Of a stretch of 64,000 nt of DNA, positions 50,577 through 62,481 are shown in pieces. A program made the translations under genes and the position numbers. The stretch lies in contig JANTQA010000010.1 of assembly GCA_027625915.1 (NCBI GenBank), forward strand, positions 1,364,001 to 1,428,000, given 5' to 3'. The DNA is from Anaeramoeba flamelloides (taxonomy: Eukaryota; Metamonada; Anaeramoebidae). Each line of letters begins with the position of its first letter. Positions within the stretch are counted from its first letter, which is position 1. The notes beneath the pieces were generated by a model. That model was given only the letters and a program-made list of their open reading frames with translations, searched no databases and was not told where the DNA came from.

Positions 50577-51832
50577 AAACAGGTTTATAAAGAGAAATTT
50601 AAAAAATCAAATAAAAAAAAAAATCTATCCTAATTAAGGTACCTATAAATTATGGCCACGGAAGTAACCTTTAATTTAATTTAATTTAAGAATTGATCAT
50701 GAATATTCATTTTGAAGTTTTGTTGTTTAATTATTTTCATTTCATTTTTATTTTTGATCTCGATTTATTTGAACTATTTTTATTACCTCTCCTTTTTCTT
50801 TTTTATTTCCAAAAAAAATATACCTCTTAATTTCAAAATCTTAGTTTGTAAGTAAATACTTGACATTTTTCCTTGATAACTCCCCTTAAGCTCACCAATA
50901 AAACAGCCTATAAAATATTGAAAAAAAAATAAAAATTACCAGAATAAAAATACATTTTTTGTGTCTTCAAAAAGAAAGAAGAAATTATAATTATAAAAAC
51001 AAATATTCATAATGTATTGGCATGATAATATAAAACACAATAAAATAAAAAAAAGAGTTTAATTAGGGACCTTCAAAAAAAAATTATTTTGAATAAAATC
51101 TACAAATACTTGAAAACTTTTATAATGTAAAAGTCAAGAAAACAATACAGCTATCATTTACAAGAGGGCACAGAAATACTGACCAAACACTTGGATTATA
51201 ACAAACCACTTGTTTATTCAAAATTTCAATAATGAAATCTGGCCTAGATGGTTTGAAATCATTTTTTTTTTCAATATTTTAAAATGTTTAAAAAAAAACT
51301 CTATTTGGATTTTTGTTAAATTTTATTTATTCAAAAAAATACTTTAGCAACATTTTAGTTCATTCTTAGAAAAACTTTTCAAAGTTTTTTATGAAAAAAA
51401 TCTTTTTTCATTAAAATGAAAAAGAAGATAAAAAGGAATTATTTTTTCATTTTGAATAGATCGAAAAATCATAAAAATTTATAAATTTTTGATTAAAAAA
51501 ATCAGTTTCTGATAATTTTTACTTATTTCTTTATTTTTTATCTATTAAAATAATTTTTTTTGCCTTTTGGTACATTATAGTTTTATAATATCTAGATATA
51601 TTGATAATTACAATATAAATAAATAATCTTTTTTCTCATTTTTCAGGAACATGAACCCTAAGAATGAAAAATGGAAAATTTTAATTTTTCGCATTTTGAA
51701 AATAAATTTATGAGAAAAAGATTAAAAATCACTATTTTTATTATTAATAACATTAATATTATAAATAATATTGGTGTTGATGTTGTTCGTATTCTCCAAA
51801 CGAACAAAATTAGAAAAGTTTAATTGTAATGA

Positions 51833-52660
51833 CTATTTTTTTTCATTAATAATTTTTTTTAATATTTTAATTAAATTTTCCACACCAAACAAATATCCGT
51901 CTTCTTCTTCGCCTTCCGGTATATCGGTATGTGAGTGGGTGAAGTCAATTAACCTGAGGTTGGCCTTATTTGAGAAAGCATCATAAATAAACAAAAGAGA
52001 GCTTGTATAGAAGCGCAGCCCAGTGTACAGCCGCAACACTGATCGCAGTTTTTTAAGTTTTTGTAAAAAAAATTGCGCAATGTCGACCCTGCTCTTGAGC
52101 CCATTGTTCAAAAAAATCCGAAGAGGATCTTCAGATTGCTCTTTCGTTAGGCTTACACCCCACTCGGGATCTCTCCGTTCATAAGCGCCGGTTTTGTGAT
52201 TAAATTTTTTAAGCCCGATTAGCCGAAACCCACAGGGCCACGAAGTGGACGCTTTGCATTTTTTAATTTTTTTGATTTTTTTCTCATATCCGTCAATAAA
52301 GTCGTGGCACCTCCGGCCCATTTTGATGTCCATCAGGCACGGTTTCCTCATCCCCAGGGTCAAGTTCTCCATCACAAAATACCTCACATTGTCCTTGCTC
52401 TGCTCAACTAACTCTAAATTGGAAAGCTTCTCCAACACCACCTTCAATTCCTTGGTTCGGATCCTCTTAAGGTCGCTATCAGACGCATCAAAAAAGCCAT
52501 AGTTGTGCGGCAAAAATGGACGAAGCGGTAAGTACTTTTCGTTGTTTTGGATTGTTGAATAAAAGTTCCCTTCCTCGTAGCTGATCGGCTTGGCAAGCCT
52601 CGAAGATGGTAATTCTAATATGCTTCCTCTTCCTCCTACTTGGTGTTTAGCTACGCTCAT
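51833..52660 (-). CDS. IPMK: Inositol polyphosphate multikinase
   Basis: This is a single exon of 275 residues ending in TAG. I chose ATG at 52660 because the conserved region starts at once (MSVAKHQVGGRGSILELP, cf. the family's 'HQVaGH'). The in-frame ATG at 52747 would add an unrelated AT-rich leader. The IPK family phosphorylates soluble inositol phosphates (IPMK: IP3 to IP4 and IP5) and feeds pyrophosphate and mRNA-export signalling. The hallmark PxxxDxKxG is PCLMDIKMG (107-115). The SSLL block is SSLLFIYD (220-227), the metal-binding IDF is LIDFTHS (237-243), and DGYLFGVENLIKIL (254-267) closes the fold. LPHNYGF precedes the hinge. Its small size suits IPMK or plant IPK2 rather than IP6K or IP3K. 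The gene is strikingly GC-richer than its surroundings. Confidence 0.93.
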   Translation of the reverse strand: MSVAKHQVGGRGSILELPSSRLAKPISYEEGNFYSTIQNNEKYLPLRPFLPHNYGFFDASDSDLKRIRTKELKVVLEKLSNLELVEQSKDNVRYFVMENLTLGMRKPCLMDIKMGRRCHDFIDGYEKKIKKIKKCKASTSWPCGFRLIGLKKFNHKTGAYERRDPEWGVSLTKEQSEDPLRIFLNNGLKSRVDIAQFFLQKLKKLRSVLRLYTGLRFYTSSLLFIYDAFSNKANLRLIDFTHSHTDIPEGEEEDGYLFGVENLIKILKKIINEKK

Positions 52661-54232
52661 GTGTTTAAGAATAAAGAGTCTTTTTTGAGTTAAAAGAAAA
52701 GGATTTAATTTTTTCTGAAAAATCAATACAAAATTGATAAAGAACAATTGTACAAAAAATGATCTTTCATCATCAATTTTTTTCCCTTTTTCTTTTTTTT
52801 TTTATTTTTGATCCAACCACAAAAACCCTTTTTGAGATGGTAAATGAATTTCAACTCCTATTTTGACCAATCACTGATTTTCCAAGTTTAGTTGAGTGGA
52901 ATTTCTTCACTTTTAATAAAACGTAAAATTTATTTGAAAAGAATGCTTGTTATTTTAGGAGTACTGTTTTCAAATGAAACAGTATTCTTTCTTTTACTTC
53001 TTCCTTCAGATTTTCTAAAAACAAATTTTTTTTTTCTTATTTTTTTAAAAAACGAGTTGGCTTACACTTTTTCACAAATTTCTTTCTTTTCTTTGTTAGA
53101 ACTTTGAAAAAAAGAAGAGTTGGAGATTTCTTGAAATTTTTACTTATTTTCTTTCAAACTAACTTGAGATTATGTAATTGTGATTACTATTTTTACTCAA
53201 AATTGAACAAGATGGCAAATTTGTTTAACATCAACAGAAGATCTAAAAACAGAAACAACTACCTCTAAGTAAAGCCTCTCTTATGCTGGTGTGAATTTTT
53301 AATTATGTATTGATAACTCGCTTTTTTGAGAGTTAATTGATCAGAAAGAGATTCTGTTCATCTTTTGTTGTTTATCTGTTTTGTAAAGCTACAATTGTTT
53401 ATCAATTTTTCAGAAGTTAAAGTATCATTTTGATTATTGATTCGTCTTTTCACAAAGTAAAATAAAAAATTTATTTTGACTTTCATTCAAAACATCTAAA
53501 AAATTGTGAAAAGGTAAAATATTTCAATAAAGTTTAATGGAATAACCAATTCATTTCAATAACGATTTTGAAGTTTGATTAGTAATATTTGAAAATAATT
53601 ATGATGCTTTTTGGGAAATAGATTATCAAAATTAAAAGGACTAAATAATCTTACTTCAGGTAGATATCTTTGTATGAAATCAGAAAAAAATTATTATAAA
53701 CTTTTGGTGATATATTTAGTTATGAATTTTGTTACTGTGAAATGTTAAAAATTTCAGCTCTACTCAAAGAAAAGAAAATTTTTTTTATTTAGATCAATTA
53801 TTTTTTTTCATCATTTTTTTTTGAGGAGGAAAATTATTTGAATTATTTTTATTACGAATAATATAAAAAATTTGTATCATTTTTATCAATGTTGTTAATT
53901 AATTTTTTAAAAATTATTTCTTATCCTTGATGTACTTTAACCAAACACAAGGTATCAGTATAAATATAAATACGGTATATTATAAAAGAATATTTAAATA
54001 ATTGATTTGAAAAAAAGGAGGATTCAGAAACTAATATTGTTTTTTTTTTAAAAAAAATTTTAATCCAAAAAAATGATCATGTAATAATAAAATTATTTTT
54101 ACTCAAAATATCCGAATTTATCCATACATACAACATACGTACACACATACATCAAGGGTATGAATTTTTTTTTTTTTTTGTTTTTATTAAACGGGTTTTA
54201 CAAGTGTGAGTGACGTGTAAAATACATTTATC

Positions 54233-54233
54233 T

Positions 54234-54266
<33 letters not shown>
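54233..54266. repeat. (TA)n microsatellite
   Basis: About 15 TA units with one slip near the end. Confidence 0.9.
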
Positions 54267-55319
54267 GGTAATCAAAACACAAAAAAAATAGATGAGTTAC
54301 TCTAATTTGGAATCGGTGAAAAAGTTAATTTTTGACCACTTCCCTCTCCAAACTAGTAATTTTTTTTAAAAAAAATATTTCTTTTTCTCAGTGTCGAAAG
54401 AGTTTATAATTTTCAAGGGTTTTAAACCGAAGAACCTACTTTGTATTGTTTTGGTATTTTCAAAATCGACGATCCTACTATTTCCACGATTTTAAATATA
54501 CAACACTTAAATAGGATTTTGCTAAAACACATTCATTTCCAATACTTTACTGACAATTACGACCTAACCGTAATAATTTTTTTTTTTTTTTAGTTGTTTG
54601 AAAGTTTTTCTGTTTATTTTTTTTCAAACACCAGAAACAAAAAGTATGATTTCACAAGAATTCGAGGACTGTTTCAAAAAATAAAATAACAGATACAACA
54701 TATGAAATGAAAAAACACGTAAAAAATCGAAAAAACATTTTTTTAAGAGCTGTTCGTGATTTTAAAACGAAACATTGTAATATCAGTGAAACACACACAT
54801 CTAAGTATAAATATATTTCAAAATATTTTACTTGTGTATAATAATCAATTCAAAAAAAAAAAATTCATTATCTAACCATAAATAATAATAATTTTTTTGT
54901 AATTATTTACCTTTTTATTATTAAATATATAAATATTGATATTTTTAAATAATTATTATCCAATAAAGTCAAACATTAAATAAAGTGAAACCCACTTTCT
55001 GAAATTAGCTATCACATATCTTTTCTATATCAAATTTTCATGTAAAAAAAGAAGTTCTAGGATATTTTTTGACTTTCCATTCTATAAAGAAAAGCATAAA
55101 ATTTAAATTAATAAATAAAAACCAGTAAAAAAAAATCAATAATAACCCTGGTATTATTCAAATTTTCGAAACTTTATTTTTCTTACATTTGTTAACAATA
55201 AAGAAAATTACCATTTTTTTTTGGAATTTCTATAGAAAAATATAGAAATTAGACAATTATTGTAGATTACCAAGCAGTATCATAAATTTTTATCAAGTAC
55301 GTAGTTTTTTCATAATGTA

Positions 55320-55445
55320 TAAGAATAGAGGAAAATCTTCAATTTTATTTGTTCTTTTAAATTCTGGAAAAAAATAACAGTATTTATCTAATTCTAAAAA
55401 GAACCAAGTACACTCTTCGATTTTTCTCATTTCTTTTAAATCATG
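55320..55445. repeat. Dispersed repeat family R9, copy d
   Basis: AGAATAGAGGAAAATCTTCA followed by ATTTTATTTGTTCTTTTAAATTCTGG aligns closely with about 3970-4020 of copy a. It is a short fragment. Confidence 0.5.
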
Positions 55446-55559
55446 AAAAAGATAATATATCTATATAGAATTTAAAAAAATTGGGGAACAACCAAGTTTT
55501 TACTGAATTATTTCAATTCGAAAAAAGAGCAATTGTAACCAGAAATTGAAGATAAAAAA

Positions 55560-55985
55560 CCAAGTAAAATAATAATACCAATTGAATCAATATATTATTT
55601 ATTTCAAAATACTTTTGTGAAAATATTTCTATATAAATATAGAACAAAAATACTTTTTTTGGAGAAACCCGTACATGGCCAATTTCAAAAAAAAAAATCA
55701 ACAATAAATAAAGAGTACAAAACATTTTTTTCAAATAATAGACGAGAATAAAATTTTGATTCTATTAGAAATTGTTTTCAGATTGAACCACTTAGGAAAA
55801 TAATTTTAATATCAAAAAGAAAAAATAATAGAAAATTTTCACACCAAAAAAATATCATATAAAACCGATTTCAGAAAATTTAAATACCTTTCTATTATTT
55901 GTACCCTACCAAAAAATAAATTTAATTATTAATAAGAATCAATAAATTATTGTTAATAATTCCATATATTGAAAAAATTTAATGA
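55560..55985. repeat. Dispersed repeat family R7, copy b
   Basis: This is the counterpart of 25840-26290 in the same orientation; see copy a for shared blocks. The minus-strand frame at 55513-55734 runs through it and shows an ATG and a KKVFLFYIYIEIF stretch comparable to the frame in copy a. Confidence 0.6.
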
Positions 55986-56099
55986 AGGTATAAGTTTCCA
56001 TAGATATTTTTTAATTAATTTACTAGATTTTTTTTTGAAATAGCTTATTTGAATATTTATTTAACAATACATGAACCAAAAAAATCCCTTAAGGGTCAA

Positions 56100-56740
56100 T
56101 TCATTATGTTTAAAAATAATTTTCTGAAATGGATTAAGAAAATTTTGTAATTTTTATGAGAATAACGAATCCCAATCAAAAAACAACCTGTGAAGCCTGA
56201 TCGATCTATCAAATCAGCATCAAAAAAAAAGGACATTTTTGGAAAAAACTACACAAAAGAGACACTCAATTCCCAATTCCAATTGTTTGAATTAATTATT
56301 TTGAAAACAACTATGTTGATTTTGAAGTGAATCTTTTTAACGTTTTGAGATCTAAAAGATTTTTTTTTCCATTTTTGACAATCTCTAAAATGAATTATTT
56401 TTATCTCAAGAATCTTTTTAAATCCTCACTTTGTCAAATATAGAAAGTTACGAACTAACCACAAATTAGATTGAACTGAATTAAATCTAATGTTTACTTT
56501 AAGAAAACAATTTATTTTAAATTGAAGAAATTTAACCCTTTGGAAATTTAAAAAAAGAAACTGAATAGATTTTTTTTCTAATTTGAATTTTTTTGGAACT
56601 GAGAATGCTTTTAAACTTTTTTTTTTGATTTAATTTTTTACCGAAGAGATTTTGTGATTTTATTTTTTTTTCAAAAATTTGAATTTTTTGGCAATGAGAT
56701 CCTATCAAAATTGTTTTTTTGGTATTTGAATTTTTTCAAT
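56100..56740. repeat. Dispersed repeat family R6, copy a
   Basis: This aligns with 60790-61470 along most of its length. Shared blocks include AGAGACACTCAATTCCCAA, ATGTTGATTTTGAAGTG, GTCAAATATAGAAAGTTACG, ACCACAAATTAGATT and AAAACAATTTATTTTAAATT. No coding content. Confidence 0.7.
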
Positions 56741-57144
56741 CAAAAAGAAGGTTAATTTCACAATTTACTCTTTTTTAGGTTTCAAGTAACCTCTTGAGTC
56801 TGGAATAAATTCACAGTAAATGACTAGATCCTTAGAGAAAAAAAATGAAAGATTTTTTCAAAATAAAAGTGAAAAACGGATTTTTGAATTTTATTTAAAA
56901 AAAAAAAATATAGGTGGAAGAAAAAAAAAGAGAAATCTTGAATTACTTGATTATTAAAAGAGATAATTTGTCTTATTGGAATAAATAAATAAATATAAAT
57001 AATAATATATATATAGATATATTCTTTTTAAAATTTATTTTTTTTTTTTTTAATTATCATTAATTTATATATAATTTAACTTGTTTAACAATGAATAAAA
57101 TTTATATTTAAATTAAAATTAAATTGTAAGATTTTATCCGATGC

Positions 57145-60100
57145 TTAATTTTTAAATGGTGAAAATTTTTTTGAATTATCCTGTTTTTTATTCGCATATT
57201 TATTAAAGAAATCTTGATAATCCTGATCTGTCTTATCATCGTCGTTTGAAGTTTTGTCAAATTTGTCAAATTTCATATTAAGATTATCGGTCTTAAATTT
57301 TGATTTTGATTTTGATTTTGATTTTGTAATTGATGAAGTTGTTGGTGATTCTATTGTTTTTGATTGTGATGTTGTTGAATATTTTGATTTATATGGGGAA
57401 TCTAATTTTTTATAAAAAAATAATTATAATAAGAGAAAATTAAATAATAAGAACAATAAATAAAAGAGAAAAAAACTTGGGGGAATAAGTAAAAAAAAAA
57501 ATAAAAAAAATAAAAAAGACAAACAATTATCTTTTAGCGACATTGGTGAATACATTCGATCTTTATTTTCTAATTCAACTTTTAAAGATCTTAAAAAAAC
57601 GTGGTTGTCTTGTAAAATTGCATTTTTTTGTTTATCATCTTTCATGTTTTTTTTTGATTTTTTTGTTGGCTTTGGAATCACATTTTCAAAAGGAGTATCT
57701 TCCTTAAATTCAGAATTTTTTGTATACATTATAATTTTTTCGTTTCTATCCCATCCAATTGGTACGAATAATTGATCTCTTTCAATTATTTGTGGTGCAT
57801 GAGTTAATTTAAAACCATATAATAAATGGAGAATATAATCTCTTAATAATTGAATATTATAATTGGATTGTAATGAAGTATTTATTAATGCACCTCCATC
57901 TATTATCAAAGAAAATAATGAAAAAAAATAGAAAAAAATAGAAAATAAATACAAAAAATAAAATAAATAAAAAATAATAAGAATGAGAATTGGTATTATT
58001 AAAAATTTGTTCAATAATTATTTTTGTTATTACAATATCCACGATTTACTTTTCTGATAAAAGGAAAATAACAAGAATAATTTTTATAGTGGATGTCTAG
58101 TGTTGATTTAAATAACACTTTTAAGTTTAATTCATTTTATAATTTAATAATAATAAAAATTTCAATAATGATATTTTATTCAAATTTGATGTTGACCAAC
58201 TCCAATTGATTTTTAATCCTTTATTAATAATCCTTTTTCAAATGTAAAAATATTTAAATTCAAAAATTGTTTAAATTTACAATTTTTATTTTTTTTATAC
58301 TTTTTACCTTTTCCAAAACTCGTTTCTTAAGTTGTTTAGGTTCCTTTGGTTCCTTTGGTTTATTTGGTCCCTTGTTTAGGTGTTTAGTAAAAGGTAAAAG
58401 GAAGAAAAAATCATTATAAGAATTGGTTGACTTGGTCATGACGAACCTAACCAAACTTGTTCATGATCAGATCTTCAATGGTTTGAACTGGACTTATGCA
58501 ACTGTAGAGAACTGAATCCAACGAACGCGATCTGAAACCAACCAAAGTGAGCCGAATTGAACTTTCTGTACAATCTGTCGAGTTCGTATCTTGTACTGGG
58601 ATTTTGCGAAAACAAGATTTGGTAAACTTGCAAAAAAAAAAAAAAAAATAAAAAAAAGAAAAGAAAGAAAAAAAATAAAAAAAATTACAATTAAAGCAAA
58701 TTCTTCTTAATTTTGCTTGAATATAATCAATTGCTTCATCCGAAAGAGAATATTTTGTTTGAACATTACTGATTTGATCTGATTTTGTTAATGAAATAAT
58801 TATAGGAACGCCATAGGTATCTTTCATTGCGCCTTCTGGTAATTCTGATAGATCAATATTTTGATTTTTATTTGCGTTCATATTTCTGATTCTTGTATTT
58901 TGTCGAACAAAAACCTTTGTATTAGGTTCTTTATAAGACAGAAATCTTTGATAATTAGAATTTTTTAATTTTTCTGCATCTTTTGGATCAATTAAAGAAT
59001 GGCAGTCTTCAATTTTTTGTTTTAAGACATCAAGTGTTTTTTGCAAGGTTTTAAATATTTTCCAAGGCTTGGTAATATCAAGACAAATGAGAATTGCTAA
59101 TGATTCAATCGTATTTTTGTTTATTGCAAAGGATAATAAATCTTGATGATCAATTGTATCATTTACTTTCCAAACATCAATTCTTGATTCGATATCTATT
59201 GTTATCAGATTTATTATTTTTTAATTTAATATATTTGGAAGAAATCAAATTAATTGGAATTTCTTTATATTGGTTTTTGAAAATATCTAACTTTATTCAT
59301 TCATTCATTTTTTTATTAGGCATTAAAAATAAAATTCTACAAAAAAAAAATTTTTTTTTTAAATATTTTCTTGCTTTTCTTTTGGTTTTCTCTATTTACA
59401 TTTTCTAAAAGAAAAGCTGCCAGATCTAAAAAAGATTTATCACAATTTCAAATTTATTATGTGAATAAAAATTATTAAATAAAAAAATGTTCAGTGGTTC
59501 TTACAGAAAGAAGGTTCTTTCTTTTGATATTACATCTTTTCTATCCTAAAAAAAATAAAATATTAAAGAGTTTGTTTTTTAAAATTGATATAATTTTAAA
59601 TTTCATTTTTTTTTTTATTAAAAAAATTAAAAGTTGATTATAATGAAATTGTTTTTTTTTTTTTTAAGGGTAACATTACCAGCTTGAAAAAGTAGTTTCA
59701 ATGTTGTTATAAATTTAAATCCAAAACTATTACTTTAATTTCTCGCATTTATTTTTTTTTTTTTTTTTATCATGCATATTTTTTAAAATACCGAGGTAAT
59801 GTAAACTATTTTTCAAAAATATTTACCCACATTATAATGTAATTGGAAATGTTTTTGTGTAGATCTTATCCTATATTCTTACCAAAATAAGTTTTCAATT
59901 TTTGGATGAGAATCATTTTTTATAATTTTGTTCAAATTTTTGGTTTGTTTTTTCTTTATCTTTTTCTTTTTCAATTTTTTCTTTTTTCGTTTTGCTTGTT
60001 TTTTTTTCTTTTTTTTTCTTTTGATCCTTTTTTTCCTTTTCTTTGTTTTTGCTCTTTTTTTTTTTTTTTTTTTTGATAGGCCAAGTTGAAAAAAACAAAA

Positions 60101-62481
60101 TTATCTTCGAAAATACCAATAAAAATTAAGAAAATTTGGACTATGTAAGGTCTTTTAAAATGTACATATTTGAGGGGTAAAAAAATCTTTTTGTTAACTT
60201 TTTTTAGTGAAAGGTTCAAAAATAAAAAATCTGGAAGGCTCATTTCAAAAAATTGTGTTTCAAAATTTTTTACTTTTTGATTATATTTTTTTTAATTTTT
60301 AAAATATCAGGCTTTTATATGCTTACAATAATTTAAAATTGAATTATTATAAGATTTAAGCATAAAGTTCTTGGACACTCAAGAATATAATTTATTTTTT
60401 TTCAATTCATTATTTCAAGTTAGTAACATTTTTTGAAATATAGTTTATTTTTTGAAAATTTTGTTTTAATATTTCTTGTTGAAAGTGTCTCTCTTTGGTA
60501 CTTTTGGAGATCTCAAAGATTTTTTTTTTTCCATTTGTTTCATTTCTCAAATGAGTTATTTTTATCTCAAGAATGTTCTGAAATCCTTATCCTGTCAAAT
60601 ATAGAGAGTTACAAAATAACCACAAATTAGATTAAATCGAATTAAATTGACTTTCTACCAAAAGAAAAGAATTTCTTTTAAATTGTAGATATTAAACCCT
60701 TTGGAAATTTAAAATTAGAAAATGATTAGATTTTTTTTGAAATTTGATTTTTTGAATTGAGATTTCTTTTTAAGGATCGGGTTATTAGGGTTAAATTTAA
60801 TTTTCAGAAAAGGAAAAAAACTTTTTTATTAATTTTTATAAGAACTTAATACCAATCAAAAACAAATCAGCACGTGATGTACGATCGATCTCCAAAAATC
60901 AACAAAGAAAAATCGTGTAGCTTTGTTAAAAAAAAGCGCAAAAGAGAGACACTCAATTTCCAAATTTAAATCGTTAGAAATCTAATTTTGAATTACAGCT
61001 ATGTTAGTTTTGAAGTGTTGAACTTTTGAAGTTTTTTGATATCTTGAAGATTTTTTTTTCATTTTTTAAAAGAGTTATTTTGATTAAAAGAATGATTCAA
61101 CACCCTTACTTTGACAAATATAGAGGCTTATAAAACAGCCACAAATTGTATTAAATTCGATTAAATTGATTGTATACTTTTAGAAAACAATTTGTTTTAA
61201 ATTGAAGAAATTGAACACTTTCAAAATATAAAATAAGAAACGAGTAACTTTTTTTTTGTTATTTAGATTTTTTGAGAATTGAGAATTCTTAGAAACTTTT
61301 TTTTTTAATTTAATTTTTGGAATTGAAGATCCTTTGAATTGTTTTTTTGGTTGCATTTTAGCTTTTTAGATCCTTTGATTTTTTTTTTTTGTTAATTTGG
61401 ATTTTTTTCCTTGAGATACTGTGAAACTATTTTTTGTTTATTGTATTTTTGTGACTTGTATTTTTGTTTTTTGGTTTGATGTTTTAGTTCATGTATTTGT
61501 GGAATTATTTTGATAAATCTTTTGGATTGTTGAGTAAACTGTTATTGTAAGTTTTCAAGAAGATCTTGGGAAATTTTTTTGTTATTTTTGGGATCTCTTT
61601 CAACTCAAAAAGAAATATTACTTCAAGAACATTTTTAGTATTATTAAAAAGATTGGCTTTTTTGTTTGTTGGAAAGATTCATTTTGTAAAATTTTTTAAA
61701 CGATCCTTGTTCTTCAAAAAAAAAAAAAAAAATAAAATAAAAAGACTTGAACAAAAAAAAAAGAAAAGAAAAAAGTAATTGCTGGTGTCTTTAAAAGTGT
61801 TGAAATTCATTGAATTAAAGTTTTGAATGAAAATACTTTTCATGAGAAGAAGAATATTTAGAATTTTTTTCTCTTTATGTCTTTTTTTTCTTTTTTTTTA
61901 TTTCGAAAAAAAGGAAAAAGAAAAGAAATTTACCATCTGTTTCTTCACTTGTGGTTACATCCATATAAGCATAATTCAATCCAATCCCGGTTCCTTCTTC
62001 CTTTGTTTTTAGAAACTTTGATAAAACGTTTGTTTTTCCTAAATTTAAATCATATTATAAACAAAAAATCAAAAAATTGGAAAAAGAAAAAAAAAAGAAA
62101 AAAGATAATTTTTTTAAATATAAACAAAAATGTACAATTTGGGTTGTTCATTTTTTGAGTTGTTAGTTTTTTTAAAAAAGGAATCAACATACCAACAACC
62201 AATAAAGTAGTTGATTTTTTCAATTTGGTTTTTCTTGAGCTTCCTTTGAGAAATTCTTCCCAGTTAATTGTTGGTTGAACCTTATTTTCTGTTTCTTTGA
62301 GTTTTTGTTTGCTTGTTTGATCTGTAAAGGTTTGTGGTTTTAATGAATTCATAAAGTTTTCAAAATTGAGGTTGCTTGATTCATCATCTTTTGTTTCATC
62401 AAGTTCTCCTAATTCAAGATCAAACTCAATCCCAATATCTTTTAATATTTCTTTTTCTTCTTCTTTTGAAATTTGGGTCAT
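57145..62481 (-). CDS. DYNC1LI: Cytoplasmic dynein light intermediate chain
   Basis: Exons 62481-62193, 62038-61934, 59195-58689, 57899-57525 and 57401-57145 join to 510 residues, normal for DLIC. The four introns (154, about 2738, 789 and 123 bases) are all phase 1. DLIC is the dynein subunit whose Ras-like domain binds the heavy-chain tail and whose C-terminus recruits cargo adaptors. Landmarks are INWEEFL before the domain, IDVWKV as the 'W.LDG' strand, and ILICLDITKPWKIFKTLQ. The NKxD-like strand is VPIIISLTKSD, followed by the AIDYIQAKLRRICFNYGGAL join, ERDQLFVPIGWDRNEKI and a VIPKP tail. The P-loop is reduced: only GKT (97-99) survives directly after TTLLVV, with intron 1 inside it. The C-terminus has a KSKSKSKS run. 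Introns 2 and 3 hold repeats and a GC-rich island. Confidence 0.92.
58430..58640. other. GC-rich island inside DLIC intron 3
   Basis: About 210 bases near 43% G+C stand in intronic DNA that is otherwise about 15-20%. TCATGA occurs twice (near 58437 and 58461), and GAAC words recur every 20-40 bases. A short inverted pair CTTGTACTGG...AAAACAAG lies near 58592-58618. The minus frame is open (to 58447) but continues from poly-T-encoded Phe and has no start. It may be an intronic non-coding RNA, a recent insertion or a captured fragment; no family was recognised. Confidence 0.5.
59804..60445 (+). mobile_element. MITE-like TIR element, family R1 copy b, TA flanks
   Basis: This is homologous to 6032-6620 in the same orientation. 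The left end is AACTATTTTTCAAAAATATT and the right end, reverse complemented, is AACTATATTTCAAAAAATGT. TA flanks are at 59802-59803 and 60446-60447. Shared internal blocks include TGAGAATCATTTTTTATAAT, AAGGTCTTTTAAAATG, AGTGAAAGGTTCAAAAATAA and GGCTCATTTCAAAAA. It sits in DLIC intron 2. Confidence 0.75.
60450..60785. repeat. Repeat family R6, partial copy
   Basis: GTCAAATATAGAGAGTTACA, AACCACAAATTAGATTAAAT and ACCCTTTGGAAATTTAAAAT match the 3' half of copies a and c. It directly follows the R1 element and precedes copy c, so two R6 units lie in tandem in DLIC intron 2. Confidence 0.6.
60790..61470. repeat. Dispersed repeat family R6, copy c
   Basis: A near full-length counterpart of 56100-56740 in the same orientation, in DLIC intron 2. 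See copy a for shared blocks. Confidence 0.65.

Larger units (their letters stand above)
52661..57144. other. Intergenic stretch, IPMK promoter side to DLIC 3' end
   Basis: About 4.5 kb, AT-rich. It holds a (TA)n tract (54233-54266), an ACATAC-type short tandem stretch (54123-54155), repeat R9 copy d (55320-55445), R7 copy b (55560-55985) and R6 copy a (56100-56740). Open frames at 52892-53107 and 55513-55734 look non-genic; the latter belongs to repeat R7. Confidence 0.55.

Noticed and set aside
52661-52747. Upstream ATG extending IPMK by 29 residues
   Set aside because: The added residues are AT-run encoded and hydrophobic. Family conservation begins right after the internal ATG at 52660.
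57857-58042. Phe/Ile-rich minus-strand frames across DLIC intron 3
   Set aside because: They read through the intron's poly-pyrimidine tract. The acceptor at 57900 restores the conserved DLIC frame.
59913-60243. Lys-rich minus-strand frames
   Set aside because: They come from the (TTTTTC)-like pyrimidine tract inside the R1 element.
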